A stretch of DNA of 64,000 nucleotides from Caenorhabditis elegans (GCF_000002985.6 NC_003283.11:9610001-9674000), one strand, 5' to 3'; positions 47,950 through 59,882 are shown, counted from the first letter of the stretch. A program made the numbers and translations. Notes: generated by a model from the letters alone, not told the origin.

Positions 47950-48993
47950 AGATCAAAAAATGGAGAAAACGATGGCTAAGATGGACGGGTTGTGTTGTGG
48001 TCATCTAACTTGCAAACATTTTGTATTCAAACTTGTAGATATTTTAATTTTATTTATAAGTATATGAATGATTGTTGATTCATGATTAGAATGTGTTTCC
48101 ATCATAAATAATAACTATTTTTCAAAGTATGTAGACGATTCTTGATACCACTCAATTACAATCACTACAAACCAATTAAAGTAAAAAATATGTTCAGATA
48201 CCTGTTGATAACAATTGAAACGGACTGTTGGAGTAGTACTATTTGTGACATAATTTTTGTATTTTGCAGTTTGAATTGGAATATTTTGCAAAATGTTTAA
48301 AATATTATAAATGGAGCAAACTGCAGCTGGTCTCAAAAGATGGAATTGCAAGATTTGATCTCTTGAAAATAAAAAAAAGTGAATAGTTTTTATGGATAAA
48401 TTGAGCTAAAAACTCAAATTTTCTCATTTTATTAATTAATCAGATATTTCGGCTAAAATTATGTGTTTTATTTTTCAAAAATTTGAACAGCTATAAAACA
48501 TTTTGAGAAATTTTCGATTCGTCTTATTATGAAATTCGGGGTTTTGAGTAATTCTGATTCTGATAGAGAAAATGTCTTTATTTTGAGATTCACTAGTGAA
48601 ACTTGCTAAAAAAACGGAAACTTCAGTTTTTTCTAATTAATCGGAAAGTGTTCTAACACTGTAAACAGTTTTGTTGAGAATTACCTTGTAAAAAATCAGT
48701 TTCGTAGCTTGAAAAACCTGGTCAAGCAAAAGATGCTCGAATATCAAATTTTGAGCTATTTATCAATTTAAATACTTAAGTTATCAAAGAAAACAACAAA
48801 CTGAGCTAGGAAGATTTAAAACAAAATGGCAACGGGCGAAATTCTCAGAAACATCCAACAATAATTTCAGATAATTTTTATTGTTGTAAGTAAAAATTTC
48901 AGATACATTCAGTTGGATAAATTAACGGAATGAAGTATTCGAACAACCCGTTTCAGTACAAATAAAAAAAACACGAAAAGAAACATTTACAAT
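47950..48993. other. Intergenic between convergent genes
   Basis: An AT-rich 1-kb stretch with the 3' ends of the P450 and the phosphate transporter. No gene is seen. Confidence 0.55.
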
Positions 48994-51613
48994 CTAAAGA
49001 AATTGCTGGAGAATGATAGTTGCTCCGATTCCAATAATTGCAGACATTGGGAAACAGAGAAGCCAAAAGAAACATATTTTTCTGAATGTTCCAAATGAAA
49101 CTCCTTCACTTGTTGATTTGGCCATTCCAACAAAAACTACTGCACCGACAGTACAATGAGTTGAAGAGATCGGAATTCCAAATTTAACGCAAATGAGAAC
49201 GGTGAATGCAGTTCCCACTTCGATGCAAAATCCAGATATTGGTGACATATCTACAGTCATTTCATGAGCTAATAACTTGATTGTCCTATGTCCAAGTGTC
49301 ACAAAACCAACAATCATTGCCAATGATCCATATGCAAGAAGCATTTGAGTATCATCTCGAGTTTCGGCATTTCCAAATGCATAACCGGACTCATAGCAAA
49401 GCCAAATGGCAAGCAATGGTGCAATTGTGTTTCCAGTATCATTGGCTCCATGAGTGAAGGAGAGCATTGATGATGAGATTATTTGAAGAGTATTAAACAC
49501 TTTTTTAGTTAGACGATCTTCTGGAACATACGCCCAAAGATATTTGTACCATGGAAGTTCTTTAATGTTGTCAGCAACATCTGGTTCTCGCATATCTTTG
49601 ATTTTGTGGCTTTCTGGAAAATAAAGTAATTGTCATTTTTATAACTGGAAACCCAATTTTAATTAGATTTCAAAAATCTAATCGACTCCAAATAGTAAAA
49701 TATGACTTTGGCAAAGTTAAATAGCCACAAAGAATAGCCCGGGAGTTGTTTCTAACTTAAGAAGCATACACCTATTTTTATTTTCACTATCTCGGCAATT
49801 CGCCGCAACTTCTAAACCAACTTCCGCAACTTTAGAAATATCAATCGCAAAAGTTGCTAGTTAACGGAGGAGTTGATATTAATTTCCAATTAATTCTCAC
49901 TTGTAGCTTTTCCAGCTTCCATTCTTCTTTGCATCTTGACGGTTTCCTTATCATAAAGCCGATGGGCTCTGTTCGGAAGCCAATTTCTCAATGGAAACGT
50001 CAAAATTGCCCATCCAGTAACTCCAATAGCTACCGATATTAAGAACGCTTCAATGGCATCAAGTCTATCAAGACCGAGATCTGAAACCTTCACTCAATAC
50101 TTTTTTGAAAACTAGAAACACTTACACTTTGATCCATCATAAATGCAGGCATAAAGATTGACAACAAGAGTGAAACACATGAAAATTGGACAAAGTCGAA
50201 GTGCCCATTTGAATGTATCTTGACGAATTAGTACTGAATATTTGATAATATAGTACATTGTCGCAGCGATTGTTCCGGCAATGATTGGAGAAATAAACCA
50301 CGAAACGACTATATTTATTATTTCTCCCCATTTGATCCCAACATTTCCTCGAATATAGAAAGATGTTGCAACAGAAGCCCCAACAATTGCATGCGTTGCT
50401 GATACTGGAATTTTGAAGCAAGACGATAAAATCATGAATGCTGCGACACCAGCAAGAGATGCTGTCTGAGTGAGCATAAAATCTATCGAAGTATACTTGG
50501 CACATTCAAGTGGTTCAGCTCCTGGAAGGATATCTGGAGCCTTCCATCCACCAATAAGTGTCGCATTTCCGCAGTGATCCACAGTGTCGTATTGATGTGT
50601 TGTTTCATTGTATTGTGCATAAACATCAAATATATCGAACTCAATTATTCCTGTTCGCAGAGTTTCGATGACTTTGTATCCTGTAAGGAAAGTGTAACTG
50701 CTTGTTTCAATAATGATGTATTTTTTACTCACTCCTCTATAAACTTACTTCCATTATTTTTCAAACTAAACAAGTTCAATGTATGCCCGTTATTAGTATT
50801 GCACCCCTCTAACACACTTTGAGAAATTTTTTAATTAACTCAACACGAAAAAATGAAAACTTAAAGATTTTATTGTCAGTTGTATGTCTCGGGATTTTTA
50901 TGAAATACTACCTGGATTTTTTTTTCATAATTATTTGAATATAACATCACAAATTTTGGTTCTTCAATCGCACCACCGTAAACCAGTTTCTTAACACGTT
51001 GAAATTCATGTGGACATGTAGATGTAATAAAATTTTCGTGAATTTCTATTTCTACAGTCCCGTTTTGTTTAACCCTCACATATGACACTTTGTTGATGAT
51101 TTAACTTAAATAGAGTGACCGGTCAAAGTTCCGTGTTAGTTTTTTTTGCATCTCAATTGAGAACAAAGAGGCAAAACATTTTCATTGACGGATATACCTA
51201 CAGCTGATTGACCGGTCAGGGGAGTTGGAAAACTTTATCAGTGATATTGTTTTTGAAAAGAATTCAATTAAGTCTACTAGGTCATTTTTATAATTAAAAA
51301 TTGAATACACCTGACTGATACTAAGACCATTAAATAATAATAAAATTCCAAAAACGCTCTTTTCTGAGGCTCAAACCAATTATTTAATTCAAATACCTAG
51401 TAAAACTGCTCCAGCCACATTCAGAATTCCTGATAAGAAGTATGCTTGAGGCAGTGTTACTGTTCCAGCACCAACTGCTGGACCCCAATCATTACAAGAA
51501 TCATTGGCACCCATTCCATAAGATACGAAAAATGCAAAAATGAAAGCAACGATTACAAGCCATGTTGCGTGTTCGGTCCAATTGGGAGCGTATTGTAAAA
51601 GTATGTCGAGCAT
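48994..51613 (-). CDS. PiT-family sodium/phosphate symporter (SLC20)
   Basis: The minus-strand exons 51397-51613, 50126-50680, 49901-50080 and 48994-49613 give 523 residues. Both halves of the inverted PiT repeat are visible: N-terminal G-M-G-A-N-D-S-C-N-D-W-G-P-A-V-G-A-G-T-V and C-terminal H-G-A-N-D-T-G-N-T-I-A-P-L. These carry the G-A-N-D-x-x-N signature, each followed by hydrophobic helices. Between them lies a short cytosolic loop with a basic and acidic stretch (about residues 270-340). The start is the first ATG, one base after an acceptor-like TTTCAG, consistent with trans-splicing. It would import inorganic phosphate with sodium at the plasma membrane. Worms have several pitr paralogues and I cannot tell which this is. 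Intron 1 (716 bp) contains an orphan open frame. Confidence 0.9.
50876..51088 (-). other. Orphan open frame in the phosphate-transporter intron
   Basis: Seventy-odd codons on the same strand as the host gene read like protein (L-V-Y-G-G-A-I-E-E-P-K-F-V-M-L-Y-S-N-N-Y) and end in TGA, with AATAAA a few bases further. There is no early ATG, so it would need an upstream exon or be a remnant of a nested gene. Unrecognised. Confidence 0.35.
51116..51125. promoter_or_regulatory. TGACCGGTCA palindrome
   Basis: A perfect 10-bp palindrome in the phosphate-transporter intron 1. Further perfect copies are at 51209-51218 and 53647-53656, and one-mismatch copies at 52000-52009 and 15374-15383. Possibly a binding site for a dimeric factor; unproven. 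Confidence 0.45.
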
Positions 51614-52874
51614 TCTGAAATATAAATTTGTCTTCGGATAGTAAGGGGAAACGAAATATATAAAATTATGAAAACTGGAACGATTTATACTAGATCTCTT
51701 CATCAGGAAAACGGAAATGGGCGGTCAGGAAAAAAACGGTTTCTACAGTATCACTTCAACCGCCCACTTTCTATTTCTTCGTGCTCTGTTCAGAAACACA
51801 ATAGAAACCAAAAAGTAGCCTGGTTTAATTTTATAGAAACATTGGTTGACGTCTTTTCAACAGTTACAGTAATGATGTTTTCATAAATTTGTGATGAATA
51901 TTGAAAAATAAAATGTTCAACTGAATCTAATTTGGTTCCTTTTTAAATTCTTTTATAGATCTACTTTTCTTGTCTATTGGCTGACTATGAGAAACAAGTT
52001 GACCGGTCGTTTGTATTGGGTCACGCACTTCCGATCACGTCTTCTCGCTTTCAATTTAAAGAGGACGCAGTCGAGAGATCTATTTTCAGAAAGTCGAGCT
52101 TAGCCTGGTTCAATTTTTATAAAAGGTTTTTTGAAACTACTCCATACAGTAGGACGATGTAAAAATTATAAACAAACGAATTTCACAGTTGAAATTAAAC
52201 TTTCCAGTGGTATTTTTGTGGAAAAATTTTGCAATGCCTCTGAAAATATGCTTTAAAAAAGTGAGTACTTATATAGGAATTATTGTGATCAAATATTCAA
52301 ATTGAAACTGGACAAAGAAAAGGCTTTCCAAAATACCACTTTATCATTTTTACCCCCAGCACGACCAGTAACCAAGCAAACCGCTAGGGGATTTGCATCT
52401 AAACAAAATGAATATTTAGGTCGTGAGTTCAAACATGGAAATCAGTGATGTTGCACGGGGAACTGAAAACTAGTTTTCTACAATATGTGATGATGTTGAC
52501 GTCGCCAGTGCAAAGTGTTCTAAATAAGATGAATTCATAGTGGACAATTGACCTGTCTTGGAAAATTTTTTAGGTTTTGGCCTGATAGTGTTCACAGCAC
52601 GACATAGCACACTTCTGGCTGAAATTTCAAAAACGAACATCTTTTGTTTTGAAAGATCGCGCTCGATCGATCGTAGGTTTCCCAAAAAATTTTAGCAGTT
52701 TAATCAACCTTTAATTCTAGCTTGTTTCAAAAAAATCCTCAAAAACAAAATTTTGATTTTTAGCAAGTTGTAATATTTCACAGAAAGGTAAAATTTTGTT
52801 AATGAACCAAACTTGATGACCAAGTCTCAAAAAATCACATATTTCGATAAATATTTTTGAATTTGTTCTGTTTA

Positions 52875-53155
52875 GGGGTGGCAATGGGTCGACCCTCTTT
52901 TTTGGGTCGACCCGCGACCCATTGGATGGGGGTCGGCGGAGAGTCCATTACGTTCCGTTTGTCACAAATACGGAACAGAAGTGTATTTACTTTTTTTGTG
53001 TTTATAAAACAGTTTGATGGCATCCTTTTTGATAAATCTCGATTAATCATATTAATGCGCAGAGTAAACAATGATCCGTGTGAGCGGGTCGCGGGTCGAC
53101 CCGCGACCCATCGATGCAAGTCGCGGGTCGACCCATTTCGACCCATTGCCACCCC
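52875..53155. mobile_element. MITE with ~20-bp terminal inverted repeats
   Basis: The left end GGGGTGGCAATGGGTCGA recurs inverted at the right end, and each side is bordered by TA (52873-52874 and 53156-53157), a Tc1/mariner-style target duplication. Inside, GGGTCGACCC-GCGACCCA blocks are repeated near both ends. At 281 bp with no transposase it is a miniature element. Open frames across it are artefacts of the repeat. Confidence 0.8.
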
Positions 53156-53211
53156 TAATTCTGTTACACTGTACAGCATTTTTCAGATTATACAGGTTAT
53201 TAGTGACTTTA

Positions 53212-53268
53212 GGCAAATGATTACAAGTCAGAACCAGTGGCTTTGGTTCTGACTTGTAATCATTTGCC
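53212..53268. repeat. Perfect 25-bp-arm hairpin
   Basis: The arm 53212-53236 (GGCAAATGATTACAAGTCAG and five more bases) is matched by its exact reverse complement at 53244-53268, with a 7-base loop. It could be a foldback repeat or a small-RNA precursor. Confidence 0.85.
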
Positions 53269-53970
53269 ACATCAGATTAGAAGTTTCGGAATTTTTATCT
53301 TTCAGTATCATAACATGAACACAATGAGATATATTTTGAACTCAAATTTCTCTTCTTCGTACTTTTTAGATTGTGAAATCAAAAACCATAAAGCCAACTG
53401 TTAAAATTTTAGTAATATGTGATATCATCGATGAATTGGGTTGATTTTGAAGCGTCATCATCAATTTCTAAAAAATGAAGTATAAAGGATACAATAATGC
53501 ATTATAATTTAATCATAAGTTCGTAGATAGATAAAGTATTCAGAGATATCCACCGAATAATCGACATGTTTTTCTTTTTTTTTTGTTGGTTTTTTTTAAA
53601 TCACATATAGTAGACAAACAAAACTTACAGTCTAGTTCTGATTTTCTGACCGGTCAACTTGTTCATACAACCAAGTGAGAATCAAATGCTTTTGGAGACC
53701 AAAGTCATCGGTTATTTTTTCTGTTAATGCATGTCTGTAGTTCAGTTAGTTTAATTTTTAAAAAAACAACACATTAATCTTTCTTAGTTTGCTTTTTTTC
53801 TAGATGTAAATCAATAAGAATAAATAGATACCTCCAATAAAAATATAAAAACTCTCCAAGAACAAAAGTTTATTTTAACAAAAAATTGTTACAACTTTTC
53901 AACTTTCCTGGAACTTCCATTATTTCCACAAAACAACAAGCTTGCTCTTCTGTTTCCACTTTTGAAAACT

Positions 53971-54144
53971 CTATTCATCAACTAACTCGTTCCGCTTCAT
54001 ACACACGCCTACTGCCTTCTGCTCATTAGTCAAGGTACTTGATGCTGGGTCCGTTGTGTTGGTTGCTCTCGCAACATTCATCAGTGAGTCGTCGTGATCT
54101 CCAGATACACCATCTGTCATTTCAAGACTCCCCGGGTGGTGCAT
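53971..54144 (-). CDS. Putative terminal exon or micro-ORF of an unknown gene
   Basis: A minus-strand frame opens with M-H-H-P-G-S-L-E-M-T-D-G-V-S-G and runs 57 residues to E-L-V-D-E stop. About 90 bases past the stop is AATAAA. The composition is polar and protein-like (D-D-S-L-M-N-V-A-R-A-T-N-T-T-D). The frame stays open upstream of the ATG to about 54240, so it may be the last exon of a longer gene. No homologue recognised. Confidence 0.35.
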   Translation of the reverse strand: MHHPGSLEMTDGVSGDHDDSLMNVARATNTTDPASSTLTNEQKAVGVCMKRNELVDE

Positions 54145-56935
54145 GTAATTACGAAATGAACGATGAAAAGCGAAATGAAAAGGAACAGAACACCCACTTG
54201 TTGGGATAAGTGAATTGTGAATAAAATGAAGAGGTCTTTATTTATATAAGGAGAGATAAAATATGATGTAAATATTTTGTAAATAGTCACTGCTTCCGGA
54301 ATAATTCGCTTTGTAAACTTGTCAGTAATTAAAACAGAAAACCAAAAAAAAATACGAACAACAATTCGAGTTTTGATATTACCATTTTTGTTTTGATGGA
54401 TTGCAATTTTATAACTCAGCAGATCCATATCAGGTATTGATCATTTTACAAATGTAACAGTAAATGAGGGTTTATTAATTATTTTTTATTTATTGCATCA
54501 ATATGTAAAGATATTCCGCATTTGGAACGTGGCGAAATAAGTTTCCCATGGATATTGAACAACTTATTGTAATCCTACATTCTCGATGTCTAGATGGATT
54601 CTGTTCGAATGTTCACAAGTTCTCAATCTATTCTTCTCCTTCAATCCAAAAGATGCATTTCCTCGCCTCGTTTTCCCACAACGCATTCTCTACGTACATG
54701 AAAAGAGAAAGAAAATGAGGAGAGGAGGAGGAAGGCTTCGACTTCACAACTGGCAAATTGCCAAATATAGAAAGAGAAGTAGAGGAGAAGGAAGACGAGG
54801 ACACAGACAGCATGCTGGGCATGGAGCACACAAACACACCATGCACATGCACAACACCAGTCCAGCATGGACAGAAGCAGCCTCCAACGACGGCTTCTTC
54901 ATGTTTCAATGGACATTTGTCTCTTCTCTGCTTCCACAACGCACCCGCCTTTCCGCTTCTCATTCCGTTTATTGATGTGCCGTTCAACAACTAGAGTTCG
55001 TATGCGCTAATATTGATATTGATGTGTTTGACACTTTTTTGAAACTAGGTATATGATCGTAGCGTTGCACAAAGGATTTTAGCTATTTTTTTTACTTTTT
55101 TTTTCTTTTCCTCGTGTTTGAAAAAATTTACTTGTTGATTGTTTCTTAAATTCCTTAAATTCCTTTCTAATTTTACCAAATTTCTTATGAGAACTCAAAT
55201 CAAAAATCAAAGTAATCCCTTTCCCTTTGGTTCGTATTTAAATTTAAAATATTCAAATATAATATAATATTTAGCAAATAAAAAATTAATAAAAAAGTGT
55301 TACTTTTCATACGATTTTATTTCTTCAGTTTTTTTGCTGTTTAAAATCAAACGTCCATAATATCGGCTTTTGTAAATGCAGTTCAGTACAATAAAAATCA
55401 AAAATTTTCCATTGCATATTCTTTGTTGTTTCAGTCTCCATGACAACAGCATTTCCCATCAACTAATAAGCTCTCATTAGTTTGAAAGTCTCCCGTCTAG
55501 CTTGCCATTTCCCTCGATATCTGAATTCTGTCAAGCCTCAAGACATATATTTTTACATGTTTGAAGAAGCAAGTCCACTCGTTTCGAAACCTCATCTCTA
55601 TTTTATCTGGTTGTCATCTTTGTTGGGTGGTGCCAAAAAGAGCCCACGGACAACACTACCATCGATAGATTACTTTTACTGGCTCTCGTGGGACAAATGT
55701 GGCGAAAGGCGCCAAGATGAACGATGGGGCCAGAAAAATGAATAAGTTAGAGGAATAGAGTTGGGAGAGAGAAAGAGATGCTCCAGTGAAAGACATGAAG
55801 GGACAAACTTGTGAAATCTCGCTAGATGCACGGGTTTATTTTTTATTTGTAGCTTCTTTTAGTAGCCAAGTTTTATTTATTTTTTTTGCCAACTTTATTT
55901 TAACCGTCGAACTTACCAACTCTGTGATAGGGGTAATTTTTGAGCAGCCGTTTTAGCTTGAGTTTCGTCTGCAAAACAAGCCAGTAGCCTTGGAGCTTCA
56001 ACTAAAACCCTATAAAAATATATTTGATTTCACTTTTTTGAAAACAAGAACATTTTGATTGTGGCGGAAAATTCTCCGGATATATTCGAAAGCCAAAATA
56101 ATCGTTAGTTTCTAAAGTTTTACGCACTTTGCGAAATTACATACATTGAATAATTGAATATTAAGAACATTTTTTTCGAGAGCTGTAAGTATCTAATGTT
56201 CTCAGTAGTTTATGCAATTTTTATTAAATTCGTATCAGTTTTGATTAATTTTCCAACATTAAAGGTTTTTTTTAAGTTTTCAAGATTTTTTTTAAATTCA
56301 TGTAAAATCACCTAGCAACCTATGGGATAAGATTTACGAGCCCTATAAAAAGCTCTTCTCTTTCTTTTCATCTGTCATTTCATATGAACATTTCTCTGAA
56401 CCGTCCGTCAAAAAAGCGTGCCTCGTCATCATCTTCTTTTTATTTTTCTTCGTGTAGGTACCCTACAATTACCTCTTCTAAGCTCGCCTAGTGGCTTTCC
56501 CAACGACGTCGTCGTCCATCAATTCTCTCTATTTTTCTTTGCTTTCTGTCCTTTTCTTATGCCTAATGAGTCGTTCGTTTGACACCTTCTAAGCCATGTG
56601 CAAGATTAACGAGATTTCCGTCTCCGCATGCATTTACTTTTTCTCAATTTTCTTTCTTCGAAACGACGCACTTTACTTTTCGAAATGACGACTTTTTAGG
56701 GACGGGAAGAAAGGATAGAAGCAGTAGAAGCCTGAAAGAAGAAGAAAAAACAAAAGACAAAGTGGAGAAGAAGACAACACAAATTTGTTGTGTGAACCAA
56801 AACTAGTGAGGAGCGGTCAGTAAGACCCCAATTTCCGATTGGGACCACACAAGCAACGCCACCGCGAAATTGGATATCTCCGAGAGTGAGGCGACGCCGG
56901 CGGCGGTGCGCAGAAGAAGACGTGAGACGAGCGAG
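54145..56935. other. Intergenic and 5' region of the CXC-deaminase gene
   Basis: A GC-richer island at about 54640-54970 is open in three frames on both strands, with no frame looking like a real protein. The 700 bases before 56936 are CT-rich and contain an acceptor-like TTTTTTAG at about 56692-56699, which may be the trans-splice or exon boundary of the downstream gene. Confidence 0.45.
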
Positions 56936-59882
56936 ATGGCATCCGAGATGAGTAGAGCTAATAATTACTGTTGCGAATGTGTTGCTTCACAAGGTAAGAA
57001 CAATGACTATAATCTAAAAACTTTTAGTAGCTTAAAAAATATTTTTGAATAATGTCTGTTTAGAAAAATTCCGGAAAATTCTTCAACTCGCGATGAATAG
57101 CTGAGAAAACCTTTCAGATTTTATTACTACTAAAGTATAGTTTTTTTTTTCAGTTTATAATTTTTCAGGTAGATGTAGTGCAGATACGTGCCCGTGTGTA
57201 GCCGCTAGAAAAACTTGTGACGAGCACTGTGAAAGTACAAGGTAAGTAAAGTTCCCTACCTTTATATAAATCTAAAAACCCTAGACGCAGACTACAATGT
57301 ACGTCAGAGTCTCATATCAAAATGCAAATTTACAAAACCTTTCCTCCACTCTACGTTTTGATTTCTCCATTTTCATTCTTTTTCTTACCCACACTTACAT
57401 CTTCTCTTCCTCCTCTCACAACAACATATCAAATATCACAAGTGCACTTGCCCGCTCAATTGGGCAATTGGGAATCGGAAAGAAGAGACCAAAATATTCT
57501 TCATTTTACTTTTTGGTTAGAAAAAGAGAGCATCATTATAGTTGGAGAAACAAATAATACATAGTGCAGTTTTGAAATTTTTAGATATCGAGGAGACTGT
57601 CTAAATCAAGCAATTTGTAAGTGTTCTTGTGAAGTAGATCCTGCAAAACCAGCAAAGAACGCGTGTGCCAAATCGGAACGATGTGATTGTCTTCGAATAA
57701 AAGAAGGATGTAGTAAGCTGTGTGCATGTAAGCAGATTTGTAAGAACAAGGTTAGTAAAAGGGAGATTCTCTTCAACATCACACTTTTCTCAGGAAGCAC
57801 CAAAGAAGCTGGCTAAAGTTGCGAAACCTACATCAGGGTGTCAATGTGCAAAAGGAAAGAAACAATGTGTGAAAAAGGAATGTGCTTGTAGAACTGTTTA
57901 CGGGTTCTGCTCAGCAAGTTGTAAATGCGGAGGAGATTGTACAAACGGAGCATCGAAGTTTTCGGTTCCAAAACATGTTCAGAATTGTTTTTTGGAGCAC
58001 AAACATGAATCATCTGGGTTGATTGTTACATTGATCGGTGAAGATTACGTTTATCGTGGTGATTTCTATCATGAGTCGAAAGGAGAACCACATGTAGAAG
58101 AACAATTAGTTGCTGCAATTTATGATCTCATTTCCAAGTATACTGTAGATCTTCATGAAATTCAAATCTTCGTCTCGAAATCTCCTTGTTTCCATCAGGA
58201 TTGTGAGCCGAAATGTGAAGTTGTGGACGAATGTAAAAGCAATAAAGCATGTGCTAAACTACTCGGATTGCTTTTGAGTAAAGTTCGAAAAGAAATCAAA
58301 AAAGTTGATGTGAAGATGACAGTGAAGTTCTTGTATCCACATTTGAACCGAGGAGATTTGTACACTAAACAAGGAATTCTGTGTATGCTTCAAGCTGGTA
58401 TTAAAGTTGAGCCATTGCTTATGAAAGATTGGTGTTCAATTATGGATTGGAGTCCGCATGTTGATCATAAGGGAGACTATCTTCAACTTTGGAATAATCA
58501 TCACTTAGATAAGGTGAGATTTTATTGAAACTGAAAATTTTTCTAAAAGTGCCAAAAATACTTAAAAGCTAATAATGCTAAGATTTTGGTGGTAACTTAT
58601 AAATGTACATCAAGATACATTTTGTTTATAAAACTTTTTATATCTTCTTAAAGTTCCAGAAATAAATATTTTCAGGCCGTAGCACAATCGCAACTTTTCA
58701 TCAACGAATGCCGCCGTGCCCTCGGTCTTTCAATGAAATTCTGGGTTGCCGAAATTCATGAAATAGTCAAAGACACAATTCTACATTTCTCCGATCTTCG
58801 TACCAAATGTGGGGATCTTAACGATGCACTCAAACAACTAGATCTGACTGCAACTCCTCACAAGATTCGTTCAACACCTTCAAAACGCAGAAGTTTCATT
58901 GATCTTCACGAACTTCGAGACAAATTATTGAGATCGTCGTCGTCGGACGGTGGAAAGAAAGCAGGGTCTCATGTGTCAGTAGCCAGGTAGCCTCTCCCGC
59001 ATCTCGCTTTCGCTATCTCTGTTCCAAACACATATTTCCTGTTTTAATGGAAATTAGAAGGGTTCAGGTGTTTTTTTGCTAATTACGCCTTCCCTTATTA
59101 CTTGCAAAATTGAATGTTACTTTATTGAAATCAGAAATTATATGTGTGTTGTCCCACTGTGTTTAAATTGCACTTCTGATTATCAGCATGTGAAAATATG
59201 ATATTTCATAGTCACCTTTCATCAAAAATTCGTTTCCTAGCAAATTATGGCATTTAATCAATAACTTTTCATCTCAACAGTTCGAGGCAACTTGTCAAAC
59301 GATTTTCTTGAAAACCAAGACAATTTTTTGATAACATTTCAAATAAGTTGACAAATTGTTGTTATCTTGTTGCTAACAAGTTTGTTTGGAAGATCCCAAA
59401 GTGTGTCGGAAGTTGTAGATGTTTAGCAGGAAGTAGCAAGTTGGTTTAAAATTCCCAAAAATATATTTTTATCCAAGAAACTTTTTCATTAAAAGATAGT
59501 AGGCTTGATGACATCCTGACAACACTCTAGCAACTAACTTTTTGGCATTGCCTCGGAACTATTTTCATTATTCTAACTATACCTAACTACACAACGCAGT
59601 AATCTCACAAAAATTTATACCAGTTTCTGTGCACGAGCTTTTAACACCTAATAACAAAATACAACTAAAAATGAACAAACCTTAACAACATTTTACAAAT
59701 TTAATTTATTTTTCAGTGAGGATGCTCAAGCTCAAGCAATGGTTGCTTCTTTCTGTGGACGTTCATTCGATGATTGTGAGACTGATGAAATCGCTCAAAG
59801 AATCCGTCGTGCAACTGCTAACATCAATCTGGAAATTGAAACGCTCATGGAGTTTCTCAATCACAAGGGAGCTCTTTCTTGA
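56936..59882 (+). CDS. CXC-domain protein fused to an AID/APOBEC-like cytidine deaminase domain
   Basis: The six exons 56936-56993, 57169-57241, 57585-57750, 57794-58513, 58676-58986 and 59717-59882 give 497 residues. Residues 12-148 hold three tandem CXC modules on the pattern C-x-C-x6-C-x4-C-x-C-x6-C-x3-C-x-C-x3-C; the third is cleanest (C115, C117, C124, C129, C131, C138, C142, C144, C148). This is the DNA-binding fold of tesmin/TSO1/LIN-54. Residues about 172-340 read as a zinc-dependent deaminase: H199-V-E201, then F-V-S-K-S-P-C231 and C236, later F-L-Y-P-H-L-N-R and A-G-I-K-V-E-P-L-L-M-K-D-W. Order and spacing follow AID (H56, E58, C87, C90; A-G-V-Q-I). The C-terminal about 150 residues are helical, partly Ser/Lys-rich. 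The start is the first in-frame ATG after an upstream stop. The exon 5 donor at 58987 is inferred from frame. I believe the locus is ZK287.1. The substrate is unknown. Confidence 0.82.

Larger units (their letters stand above)
51614..53970. other. Intergenic region upstream of the phosphate transporter
   Basis: It contains a MITE, a perfect hairpin and palindromic TGACCGGTCA motifs, listed separately. Two related promoter-like blocks (about 51815-51845 and 52100-52135) share the text TAGCCTGGTT-AATTTT. No coding gene is supported. Confidence 0.5.

Noticed and set aside
52857-53252. Overlapping open frames of 110-130 codons on both strands
   Set aside because: They lie across the MITE and its inverted repeats and encode mirrored low-complexity text.
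54586-54994. Three overlapping open frames in a GC-richer island
   Set aside because: No frame stands out in composition, none has splice partners, and codon use does not favour any one. Left as intergenic.
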